DNA from: Sulfolobaceae archaeon
GTDB lineage: Archaea > Thermoproteota > Thermoprotei_A > Sulfolobales > Sulfolobaceae
DNA length: 10,224 nucleotides
Direction: 5' to 3'
NCBI GenBank assembly: GCA_028277025.1
Contig: JAPYVG010000055.1
Location: 1-10,224 of the forward strand
The notes beneath the pieces were generated by a model. The model ran no database searches. It saw nothing but the letters and a program-made list of their open reading frames with translations, and was not told where the DNA came from. Shown here one piece after another: positions 1 through 5,661 of the stretch (position 1 is its first letter; each line of letters starts with the position of its first letter). Made by a program: the position numbers and the translations under genes.

Positions 1-94
1 GAGTTTCTCCCCTAAAGTAATACCAGACTACATCTCCCTTAACTTTTTCTCTAATTACAAAATTTTCTGGGTTAGAAAAAATTATACGATGCAA
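1..94 (-). CDS. possible partial reading frame, N-terminus only, runs off the left edge
   Basis: On the minus strand an open frame follows an in-frame stop at 95-97 and stays open for 31 codons to the window edge. The only conventional start codon in it is TTG at 94-92. It reads LHRIIFSNPENFVIREK and later GDVVWYYFRGE, a composition that looks like protein rather than chance. I do not recognise a family. It follows hypB on the same strand with a gap of about 170 nt, so it is not clearly in that operon. It may instead be a gene fragment, since no strong TATA box sits at the right distance from the TTG. Confidence 0.35.
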   Translation of the reverse strand, partial: MHRIIFSNPENFVIREKVKGDVVWYYFRGET

Positions 95-264
95 TTATTT
101 TTGTAAAATGAATTTGGGGTCTAAGGATCTAATTAAATTACTCTTAAAAAATTATTTATTAGAACTACAAAGGACTCATAAATAAGATTTAAATAGATGA
201 ATTACAGTATATACTACTTTGGCTCTTTAAATCTCCCACCAACCGCATATCAAGATAGAACCAT

Positions 265-987
265 TTACATCAACTCTTTTTTCACGAATTCCTCAATCTT
301 ACTTCTAACCTCACCGTGATATTCATGAATCCTACCTACATAATCTTCAATAGCCGGGTCTATGGGAAGCTCTAAGTCACCCTTAAATTCACCGAATGGC
401 CTAATTATTTCGTTACCGCACTTAAAGTAAGCCATGTTGACTATAACATAAACCTTTTCCTTTCCCCTCTCTTTTAAATAACTCAATAAGTGATTAACGA
501 CCTTTAGTGACACTTTAGAAGGTGTAGTAACGACCACGGGTTGAAAATCGGTAAGTCTCTCCAACACTAACACTTCGTCCCCTAAACCTGGGGGCATGTC
601 GATCAAAACATAATCTGTGACAATTGACGAGTAAGCTAACAACTCTTCCATAACATTTGACTGATTTCTACCGGGTAATATCACGTACTTCCCTCCTCTA
701 ACTACTCCTGAAAGGGAGACCAAATTCACGTTATTAATCCTAAACGGTCTTATTCCTTCCTTCCCTACCTCGTGGGTTAAACCCTCAACACCAAAGAGTT
801 TGGCTATCGCCATAGTGTGTATGTCTAAGTCTATTAAGGTAACTGAAGGTAATGATAGGGAGAGTAAAGCTGAGATTACGCTTTTACCAACCCCTCCTTT
901 ACTGCTCATTACTGCTATAACTTTCTTACCCTTTAACTTCTCTTTACCCAGCTCTCTCAACGGCTCCAACTTCCTCAATCCCCTCAA
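265..987 (-). CDS. hypB: MinD/Mrp-type P-loop ATPase, likely archaeal HypB for hydrogenase nickel insertion
   Basis: This 240-residue ATPase has the deviant Walker A motif KGGVGKS at residues 30-36, an A' motif LIDLD at 51-55, and the Walker B signature LIDMPPGLGDE at 128-138, all typical of the MinD/Mrp/ParA class. It overlaps the end of hypA by about 44 nt. In Thermococcus kodakarensis the HypB partner of HypA is of this Mrp/MinD type rather than the bacterial SIMIBI GTPase, so by context this is most likely the nickel-loading ATPase that works with HypA on [NiFe] hydrogenase. The CxxC pair of Mrp/ApbC iron-sulfur carriers is absent; a single Cys190 remains, which argues against an Fe-S scaffold. 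The start is TTG; TTG codons 4, 7 or 10 are alternatives, because no ATG precedes the Walker A motif. Family assignment is certain, the HypB role is inferred from position. Confidence 0.85.
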   Translation of the reverse strand: MRGLRKLEPLRELGKEKLKGKKVIAVMSSKGGVGKSVISALLSLSLPSVTLIDLDIHTMAIAKLFGVEGLTHEVGKEGIRPFRINNVNLVSLSGVVRGGKYVILPGRNQSNVMEELLAYSSIVTDYVLIDMPPGLGDEVLVLERLTDFQPVVVTTPSKVSLKVVNHLLSYLKERGKEKVYVIVNMAYFKCGNEIIRPFGEFKGDLELPIDPAIEDYVGRIHEYHGEVRSKIEEFVKKELM

Positions 988-1372
988 TAGTTATTTCTTG
1001 CCCAATTACTTTAATATCGTGAGAACCACAATAAGGACAAGATATGAAGGAAGGCAATAGTTCTGGCATCAAGTGTAGGGGGTATTCCTCACCGTATTGT
1101 GTCTTAAGTTGGTTCAACTTATCGGAAATTTGTGAGAAAGTGAATTCCTTACCACAATGTTGGCACTGAAATTTAGGTTCTTTTACCACAATCTCTAACT
1201 CAGCGTTTTCTAAGTTAGAGCCCTGCTTCAGCATGTCAAAAGCTTCTTTTAGAATTTCAACGTCAAGGAACGAGAACATTGGTATTCCCAATTTGATCTT
1301 CTTTATCTTTTTATCGGGAAAAGCGTGGGTAACAGTTAATACTACTGATTGTGCAATAGACCACTCGTGCAT
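944..1372 (-). CDS. hypA: hydrogenase maturation nickel metallochaperone HypA
   Basis: The protein starts MHEWSIAQ, the classic HypA N-terminus whose amino group, His2 and Glu3 belong to the nickel site. Two CxxC pairs, C70-C73 and C112-C115, form the zinc ribbon. The roughly 38 residues between them and the total of 142 residues match the longer archaeal form rather than the shorter bacterial one. The frame is open further upstream to 1429, but the MHEW start at 1372 is fixed by the family and by a TATA box about 29 nt before it, so the mRNA is probably leaderless. HypA hands Ni(II) to the large subunit of [NiFe] hydrogenase with the ATPase encoded by the overlapping downstream gene. No hydrogenase structural gene is present in the window. 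Confidence 0.93.
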   Translation of the reverse strand: MHEWSIAQSVVLTVTHAFPDKKIKKIKLGIPMFSFLDVEILKEAFDMLKQGSNLENAELEIVVKEPKFQCQHCGKEFTFSQISDKLNQLKTQYGEEYPLHLMPELLPSFISCPYCGSHDIKVIGQEITIEGIEEVGAVERAG

Positions 1373-1397
1373 TAAAATATATATGTTTTCTCTGAAA

Positions 1398-1411
1398 TTT
1401 AAAAATTTCCA
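1398..1411 (-). promoter_or_regulatory. TATA box and BRE of the hypA-hypB operon
   Basis: Read on the minus strand, GGAAA followed by TTTTTAAA lies with its centre about 29 nt before the hypA ATG. That is the archaeal BRE/TATA arrangement expected for a leaderless transcript starting at or just before the start codon. Confidence 0.55.
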
Positions 1412-1519
1412 ATAGAATATCAGTATCACTTATTTATGGACAAGGAAATCTTTAGACGACCGTTAGCCAAAACGCCTTTCTTTCTTATTACACAACGTGG
1501 AAAATTACTGGGCCGGTAG

Positions 1520-1713
1520 TGTTTAAGAGTTCGGCCTTCATCGTGACTAATAGTCACTTTTTATGACTATTAATCACTCGGCCTCATCACTCCTTCTCCC
1601 TCCCCATGCCGTCTACGGGAGCTAAACCACTCCCTTCAAGGACATGGGGAGTTTCATCGGGTGCCCTCCTCCACCTCGCGACTGCTCATAGACTTCACAG
1701 TGGCACCCTCCAA
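1520..1713 (-). ncRNA. RNA A: structured non-coding RNA gene, paralogous to RNA B
   Basis: No protein frame fits here, but the minus strand folds extensively. From 5' to 3': a stem GGGUGCC/GGCACCC (1702-1708 with 1659-1665); a core hairpin with a 9-bp stem CUCCCCAUG/CAUGGGGAG (1643-1651 with 1600-1608), an internal loop, then GGGAG/CUCCC (1630-1634 with 1617-1621); a 3' domain with outer stem AGGAGU/ACUCUU (1589-1594 with 1525-1530), GGCC/GGCC (1580-1583 with 1533-1536) and a 14-bp hairpin (1564-1577 with 1543-1556). Wobbles in these helices are G-U on the minus strand and would be A-C on the plus strand, which fixes the orientation. The core is identical to RNA B at 7285-7478 and the flanks covary with it. 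A TATA box lies 26 nt before the proposed 5' end. Ends are estimates. I do not recognise a known RNA family. Confidence 0.72.
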
Positions 1714-1735
1714 TCTAACGTTAACGGAAATAATA

Positions 1736-1743
1736 TTTATAAA
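1736..1743 (-). promoter_or_regulatory. TATA box of RNA A
   Basis: The sequence TTTATAAA sits in the minus-strand context GATTTATAAATATT and is centred about 26 nt upstream of position 1713. It is one of the best TATA matches in the window and serves no protein gene, since hypA begins more than 350 nt further on and has its own box. Confidence 0.6.
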
Positions 1744-1887
1744 TCTTTCCGTAACTAAATAGCATTAAAGGGATTAGAAGTAATTAAAAATAACTAATAG
1801 TTACGTAAATGTGTTTAAGACCAGTGATACCCCCACAGCCCACATAAGTCCATCTTCAGGGTAGTTTTAATCATCTCACGCACGGAG

Positions 1888-2760
1888 TTAGAGCCTTTGT
1901 AAGTATACCGGTATCTCCTTGAATTGCCCACCCACATTTACCCCTACTGAAGCAATATACATTTGTGAGTAAGGTAAAGGGATCGGAAATGTTACAGTTA
2001 TTACAATCATAGTATTAGATGGTAAGGTCATTGGAGATATGGAATTCGCATAATTGTTGCCTATTCTCACATAGAGTATTATAGCGGGAAAGTTTGAATA
2101 TAGTTGAAAGACAGCAGTATTATCATTCCTTAAAACCCCTATTCCTACTTGTGAGACGGATGGGGTTTGATAGGCCAGCCCACCGGTCTGTACATAATTT
2201 CTTATAATGTGGGATAACCCTATATAAACTAGAATTAAACCTATAAAGCTTAATAAGGAAAATATAAACGGACCTAGTAGGTATAAGATACCCCCGGTTT
2301 TAATATTAGAATCTCTAAAACCACTGCCAAGATTGTAATAGCCTATTCCGATGAGGATATTACCTATTATAATCATTAAGCCTCCCGCAACAGCTAATAA
2401 GATACCTAAAGGGAATACTAAGGCAGAAGCAAACCCAAGTATTACCATCGCTATCCCAATGAGAAATAAGATAATGCCGGTAGATCCGATTCCCGTATCC
2501 CTACCATAATAGTTTAGGGTCTTAAAACCTTTATATAAATATAATAAGCCCACAAAGTCTACTATAAGGCCGACTGTTATGACCACACCAGCGGATATAG
2601 AATAAGCTATGATTTCATTATTTATATTGTTCAGTAACGCATTAACCTCCCCAGTGAGTATTAAGATTACTAACCCCGAGGAGACAAGTATCGAGCCGAT
2701 TATTTCAAACACAGTCCCTTTTTTAGCATCTTCTAGCCCTTTTATTTCTGTATTTATCAT
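1888..2760 (-). CDS. DUF973-family membrane protein
   Basis: This 290-residue protein begins with a short soluble stretch ending in GLEDAKKGTVFEIIGS, the hallmark of the DUF973 proteins that Sulfolobales carry in many copies. Five hydrophobic segments can be seen at about residues 19-36, 52-76, 94-114, 116-140 and 157-185. The last 100 residues are hydrophilic, rich in V, I, P and S, and look like a beta domain outside the membrane. The function of the family is unknown. The gene stands alone: RNA A lies downstream on the same strand, and a folded element lies upstream. Start at ATG 2760 is supported by a TATA-like tract about 27-29 nt before it, implying a leaderless mRNA. Confidence 0.85.
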   Translation of the reverse strand: MINTEIKGLEDAKKGTVFEIIGSILVSSGLVILILTGEVNALLNNINNEIIAYSISAGVVITVGLIVDFVGLLYLYKGFKTLNYYGRDTGIGSTGIILFLIGIAMVILGFASALVFPLGILLAVAGGLMIIIGNILIGIGYYNLGSGFRDSNIKTGGILYLLGPFIFSLLSFIGLILVYIGLSHIIRNYVQTGGLAYQTPSVSQVGIGVLRNDNTAVFQLYSNFPAIILYVRIGNNYANSISPMTLPSNTMIVITVTFPIPLPYSQMYIASVGVNVGGQFKEIPVYLQRL

Positions 2761-2782
2761 AAATTTATGATTGTTAAAAGAG

Positions 2783-2794
2783 GGATAAAAAAGT
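2783..2794 (-). promoter_or_regulatory. TATA-like tract upstream of the DUF973 gene, possibly bidirectional
   Basis: Read on the minus strand, CTTTTTTATCC is centred about 28 nt before the DUF973 ATG at 2760, which suits a leaderless start. Read on the plus strand, ATAAAAAAG is centred about 26 nt before the folded element at 2814, so the same tract could serve both. Confidence 0.4.
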
Positions 2795-2813
2795 ATTCAA
2801 GTGTGTGGGAAGA

Positions 2814-2873
2814 AGCCGTGGGGGACAAAGAGGGGTCATTGAGTCCCTAACGGGTACTCGCCCCTCCGCGGCT
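2814..2873 (+). ncRNA. compact folded element, candidate 60-nt RNA
   Basis: A GC-rich island in AT-rich DNA folds into one long nested hairpin: AGCCGUG/CGCGGCU (2814-2820 with 2867-2873), GAGGGG/CCCCUC (2830-2835 with 2861-2866), then GAGUCCC closed by a UAAC loop on GGG-U-ACUC (2841-2859). The U-G pair in the outer stem and the UMAC-type loop favour the plus strand. An AT tract lies about 26 nt upstream. On the minus strand a TTTATTTT box is also about 26 nt before the other end, so orientation is not certain. It could be a free RNA, a leader of the DUF973 gene, or a protein-binding site. Confidence 0.42.
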
Positions 2874-3298
2874 AATTAAAATTAAAAAGAAAGGGAAAAT
2901 AAACTTAACCCTCTAAGTATTAGTTTAATATTAATCTAACAAGTAATTAGTAGGGTGATTTTTAATTTTTAGCTTTAAAAGAAGGGCATTATTCTCGAGG
3001 CTCTACGGAAAAGATTAAATCTAGGGAAAAGTGAATTTAAAAGTGAGGAACTACACCAAATGCCGGGCCAAACACTCTTTTAAACACGAATCAGTACTTA
3101 AACATCGTGATAATTTCTGCTATTGACGAGTCGAGTGGTATTGACTCTGAGTAAAAGATGAAAACTTTTCATATTAACTGTAACAATCACAAAAAATTTC
3201 TATGATTATATCAAAATTAAAGAAAATGTAATGAACTTTAAGAAATCTTAAGGAATTCAATATGAGTTTAAGACTTCGTACTTTTCATAGATAACTAT
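2874..3298. other. AT-rich intergenic DNA, no gene seen
   Basis: No convincing protein frame is found on either strand. There is one short inverted repeat, GAGTC/GACTC, at about 3127-3147. Several TTTAA tracts occur, but none precedes a recognisable gene or a well-folded RNA. Confidence 0.5.
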
Positions 3299-3363
3299 AT
3301 GGTAAAAGAAGGCATTTTAGCAGTCTCTGCAAATGGGATCTAATTTGTCTAAGGAAGTTAGCT
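3299..3363 (+). pseudogene. possible remnant of a NifX/dinitrogenase cofactor-binding-like gene
   Basis: From ATG 3299 the frame reads MVKEGILAVSANG and then stops. Shifting the frame gives SNLSKEVS directly after it, and then another stop. Joined, ANG-SNLSKEVS resembles the N-terminal strand-loop of dinitrogenase iron-molybdenum cofactor family proteins, where a short strand is followed by G-(x)-L-(x)-S-(x)-V-S. A TTTAAGA tract lies about 29 nt before the ATG, as for a leaderless gene. The rest of the family's fold is not found downstream. The match is short, so this is a low-confidence call. Confidence 0.28.
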
Positions 3364-3433
3364 AGCGAATCTACTCACTAATTACAAAATTGGGCTGAAT
3401 CCTTTTTCGTGTTAATAGAGATCTTTTACATCG

Positions 3434-3441
3434 TTTATAAT
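3434..3441 (+). promoter_or_regulatory. TATA box of RNA C
   Basis: TTTATAAT in the context CGTTTATAATG is centred about 26 nt before 3464, where a dense run of hairpins without a convincing protein frame begins. Confidence 0.5.
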
Positions 3442-3462
3442 GAATTTTTGTTGATAAATGAT

Positions 3463-3610
3463 GACCTCTCACGCCGATGTGGGCAAAAGGATGGGGGAGA
3501 TTGCAGAGATGTGAGCACCGTGCCGTTGGAGTCCCATGACCCACCCAAAAGGTGGTTGAGGGCTAAGTCCCTACACTCGATCATGATTGAAATGTAAGTG
3601 TAGGGACAAA
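3463..3610 (+). ncRNA. RNA C: candidate structured non-coding RNA
   Basis: Starting just behind a good TATA box, this GC-rich stretch contains a hairpin CCACC/GGUGG (3541-3545 with 3551-3555), extended across a UGA-containing internal loop (AUGAC opposite UUGA) by CCC/GGG (3533-3535 with 3560-3562). It ends with an 11-bp perfect stem GUCCCUACACU/AGUGUAGGGAC (3567-3577 with 3597-3607). The open frames through it on both strands, about 62-64 codons each, mirror one another and show no family features, so I treat them as by-products of GC-rich structure. An alternative is the 3' end of a decayed IS200/IS605-type element, whose tnpB tail and right end also form folded RNA. The 3' end is set by the last stem and is only approximate. 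Confidence 0.45.
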
Positions 3611-3656
3611 CGGTATAAAGCCTCGCCAATGGGATGGATAGACCCCTTATAGAAAG

Positions 3657-3664
3657 TTTAAATA
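3657..3664 (+). promoter_or_regulatory. TATA box of RNA F
   Basis: TTTAAATA in the context GAAAGTTTAAATACG is centred about 26-27 nt before 3687. It lies inside a 100-codon open frame that starts at 3634, so a transcript from here would lack that frame's start codon. Confidence 0.5.
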
Positions 3665-3686
3665 CGCGTTCTTTTATTTTTCTCTT

Positions 3687-3858
3687 AGTTATACTGACAA
3701 CACTCCTCCTCGGACTCTGGAATGAGAAGCAATCATCTCCCTTTGCTCTTAAGGGGCTAGAGCCTGGCGATGAAAGTCCTCTTTACTGGGTAGTTCTCTG
3801 GCTACTCGGTTCTGAATCGATGAGGGAAAGGAAATTCAGGCTGAGAAGTCAGTACATT
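3687..3858 (+). ncRNA. RNA F: candidate structured non-coding RNA closed by a terminal helix
   Basis: The two ends pair through a perfect 7-bp stem UACUGAC/GUCAGUA (3692-3698 with 3848-3854). Inside lie three branches: GGACU/AGUCC (3712-3716 with 3775-3779), enclosing UCCCUU/AAGGGG (3738-3743 with 3751-3756); an 8-bp hairpin CUGGGUAG/CUACUCGG (3786-3793 with 3802-3809); and UCUGAAU/AUUCAGG (3811-3817 with 3834-3840), whose loop carries CGAUGAGG. The stems contain several G-U pairs that would be A-C on the opposite strand, which supports a plus-strand RNA. The TATA box is at the right distance from the 5' end. The strand GAUGAAAGUCC resembles AAUGAAAGUCC in RNA B, but I see no wider homology. 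A 100-codon open frame (3634-3936, start MDRPLIES) overlaps; it has one hydrophobic segment but no recognised family. Confidence 0.52.
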
Positions 3859-3988
3859 ACCCGTAAGTCACTTTTCTATTGTAATCAACTAAGAATGGGG
3901 GAGGGGGTATTACATTGTGAAGAGTTAAAAACGTAGTTAAAGAGCTTTCCAGTAATGACACAAAATCAAGTAATAATATTTATTACAA

Positions 3989-4144
3989 CCTTATATTTTA
4001 AAGAAGCGATTGTATGAATTTTATAGGGAGATTAACAAACGTTATCTTCTAAAGTTCTAAAAACGATGAATTACTACTTTCTGATTTAGTAGGTTATATT
4101 GTTTTTAGGAAATATTACAAAGAAAAAGACAAGGACTTTGACTA
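3989..4144 (+). pseudogene. possible decayed gene fragment of unknown family
   Basis: One frame reads LKKRLYEFYREINKRYLLKF up to a stop at 4058-4060. After a +1 shift a second frame (4065-4144) reads DELLLSDLVGYIVFRKYY and ends with a lysine- and aspartate-rich tail. Both pieces have the composition of a charged helical protein, and together they look like one frame broken by a small indel. No start codon or family is recognised, and chance is possible in DNA this AT-rich. Confidence 0.25.
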
Positions 4145-4172
4145 GAACGAGTATTTCGAATAATTAAGAATG

Positions 4173-4187
4173 GATTAAAAATATTCC
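4173..4187 (-). terminator. T-rich termination signal behind cytochrome b
   Basis: Immediately after the cytochrome b stop codon the minus strand has a T-run (ATTTTTAATCC). U-rich tracts of this kind end transcripts in Sulfolobales. No hairpin is needed or seen. Confidence 0.3.
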
Positions 4188-5660
4188 TTAACTTATAAAA
4201 AATCCTATTATTACAGAGAGTATTATTAGATCTATTCCTAAAGAAACCCCTAAAGAGAATTGGTTAAGTGCTAACAACGCAGTTAGGGATAGGGCTGTGA
4301 AATAAGAAGAGGCTGAGACTAGCGATAGGAAGAGTATTGAAGGTCTATAGGGAATGGCTTCAACACGCTTAAGCGTCATAGCTAATCTCCCACCGCTCCC
4401 ACTATTCCCGCCGTTAACCCCTTCCCTATGCTGCAACCACCTAAAGAGAGGTACTATTACTGTAAAGCATGCCAAGAATATCAGCCCGTCCACTTCAACC
4501 CCTATAGGCCCTATATCTACACCGGGCGTTTTATAAGCCCAAATACTGTTCACTATGAAAGTAATTATGAAAGCTGTACCCAGAGCAAAGGCTGAGGGCC
4601 TCATAACGGGGTGAGTGGCCTTATGTCTAAACACGTATTGGTCTATGAAGGGGAATAGTAAAGACACTATTATCCAGAGTAAGAATATTATTGAAGCGTA
4701 TTCTGGAGGGACTGATTTATAAAAGAAATAAATGAACAAGAAGTACCAGTCGGGTATTGGAGGAGTTTGTGCGGCTAATGCCGGGTTATATGGTTGCATA
4801 GTGTATTTAACTCCGCTTGAAGTCATCGCAATGTCGTAAGGGAATAAAGATGCTATGAGTATTATGATCCCAAAGGTTAGGAAGAAGGTCATCAAAATCA
4901 TTCCGAAAGTCCTTGTATAGGGCTGTAACTCAAACTTCGGGTCTTCACTCCTAGTAGTTATTGAAGTTTCCCCAGATGTCTTGCTGATCGGTGGTGTAAC
5001 TCCCCCGTGTTTTTCAAATATTGACAAGTGGATCATTATGAAAAGTAGAATTAACCCGCCTACAATCCAATGGAATATGAAGAACCTATCAACTAATGGA
5101 TCGACACCGCTTGTAAGCCCGGGCAAGTTTGTCGGTACTGTAGTCATTAACTTAATTAACTTATCCAATCCGAAGGGCATATATGAGAATAAGTTCAATC
5201 CAGTAGTAGTTGCAGTCCATGAGATGAGGTTATAAGGTAATGAATAACCCAAGTAGGCTTCCGTAAGTGTTAAACCAGCTAATATCACTCCGACAATCCA
5301 CATGACCTCTCTGGGTTTCCTGTAAGCACCTACAATGAAATTCCTAGTCATGTGAAGGATCAAGAAGAATACCATTGCATAAGCCGCCCAGGTGTGAATG
5401 CTGAAGAGTAATGCACCGAAGGGTACTTTACTTATCAAATAAACAGTAGAAGCGTAAGGATCTGTGGGCACGTAATATAGTGCTACCAAAGCACCAGTTA
5501 TCACAGCCAATGTGAATGACGCTAATACAAAAGAGCCTAACCAATAGTCCAGTCTAAAAGCGTATCTAGGAGTCCTTGAGATCGTATGGCCGTAAATTCC
5601 TATCCTTTCATCTAACCACTCAAGAACCTTATCAATTACGGTCTTCTCCTCTACCCCCAT
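4188..5660 (-). CDS. bc-type cytochrome b of the respiratory chain, SoxN/SoxG-like
   Basis: This membrane protein carries the four haem-ligand histidines in two pairs 14 residues apart: H89 and H103 (in SIHTWAAY... and LILHMTRN), and H197 and H211 (in IFHWIVGG and IMIHLSIF). It also has the quinol-site motif PDWY at about 303-306, the counterpart of PEWY in mitochondrial cytochrome b, and a GYSLPYN segment after helix 3. Eight core helices are followed by about 115 extra residues with three more hydrophobic stretches, so it is a long form. It oxidises quinol (caldariellaquinone in Sulfolobales) together with the Rieske protein encoded just upstream. I place the start at ATG 5660, 1 nt after the Rieske stop and behind an AGGTGG ribosome site. 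A GTG at 5669 would give three more residues but has no such site. Whether it is SoxN or SoxG cannot be decided here. Confidence 0.93.
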   Translation of the reverse strand: MGVEEKTVIDKVLEWLDERIGIYGHTISRTPRYAFRLDYWLGSFVLASFTLAVITGALVALYYVPTDPYASTVYLISKVPFGALLFSIHTWAAYAMVFFLILHMTRNFIVGAYRKPREVMWIVGVILAGLTLTEAYLGYSLPYNLISWTATTTGLNLFSYMPFGLDKLIKLMTTVPTNLPGLTSGVDPLVDRFFIFHWIVGGLILLFIMIHLSIFEKHGGVTPPISKTSGETSITTRSEDPKFELQPYTRTFGMILMTFFLTFGIIILIASLFPYDIAMTSSGVKYTMQPYNPALAAQTPPIPDWYFLFIYFFYKSVPPEYASIIFLLWIIVSLLFPFIDQYVFRHKATHPVMRPSAFALGTAFIITFIVNSIWAYKTPGVDIGPIGVEVDGLIFLACFTVIVPLFRWLQHREGVNGGNSGSGGRLAMTLKRVEAIPYRPSILFLSLVSASSYFTALSLTALLALNQFSLGVSLGIDLIILSVIIGFFIS

Positions 5661-5661
5661 A

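Noticed and set aside
800..1060. Plus-strand frame of 86 codons
   Set aside because: It lies opposite hypB and hypA, both clear genes, and is a reverse-strand shadow.
1600..1651. CTCCCCATG/CATGGGGAG as terminal inverted repeats of a small transposon, with the second copy at 7358-7415
   Set aside because: The flanking sequences also match as RNA helices with compensatory changes, there is no target-site duplication at the repeat ends, and each copy has its own TATA box. A folded RNA explains more than a MITE does.
1520..1713. RNase P RNA, SRP RNA or tRNA-like gene
   Set aside because: The conserved RNase P segments, the SRP domain IV loop and a tRNA cloverleaf with T-loop are all absent, and two paralogous copies within 6 kb would be odd for the first two.
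3409..3629. Protein frames on both strands across RNA C (62 and 64 codons)
   Set aside because: They mirror one another, have no recognisable family or start signals, and the plus-strand TATA box would give a transcript starting inside the frame. A possible resemblance of the plus-strand frame to a transposase tail is too weak to call.
3634..3936. 100-codon plus-strand frame starting MDRPLIES
   Set aside because: A TATA box lies inside it and the segment folds as a closed RNA with strand-specific wobble pairs. No family is recognised. It is kept only as an alternative reading of RNA F.
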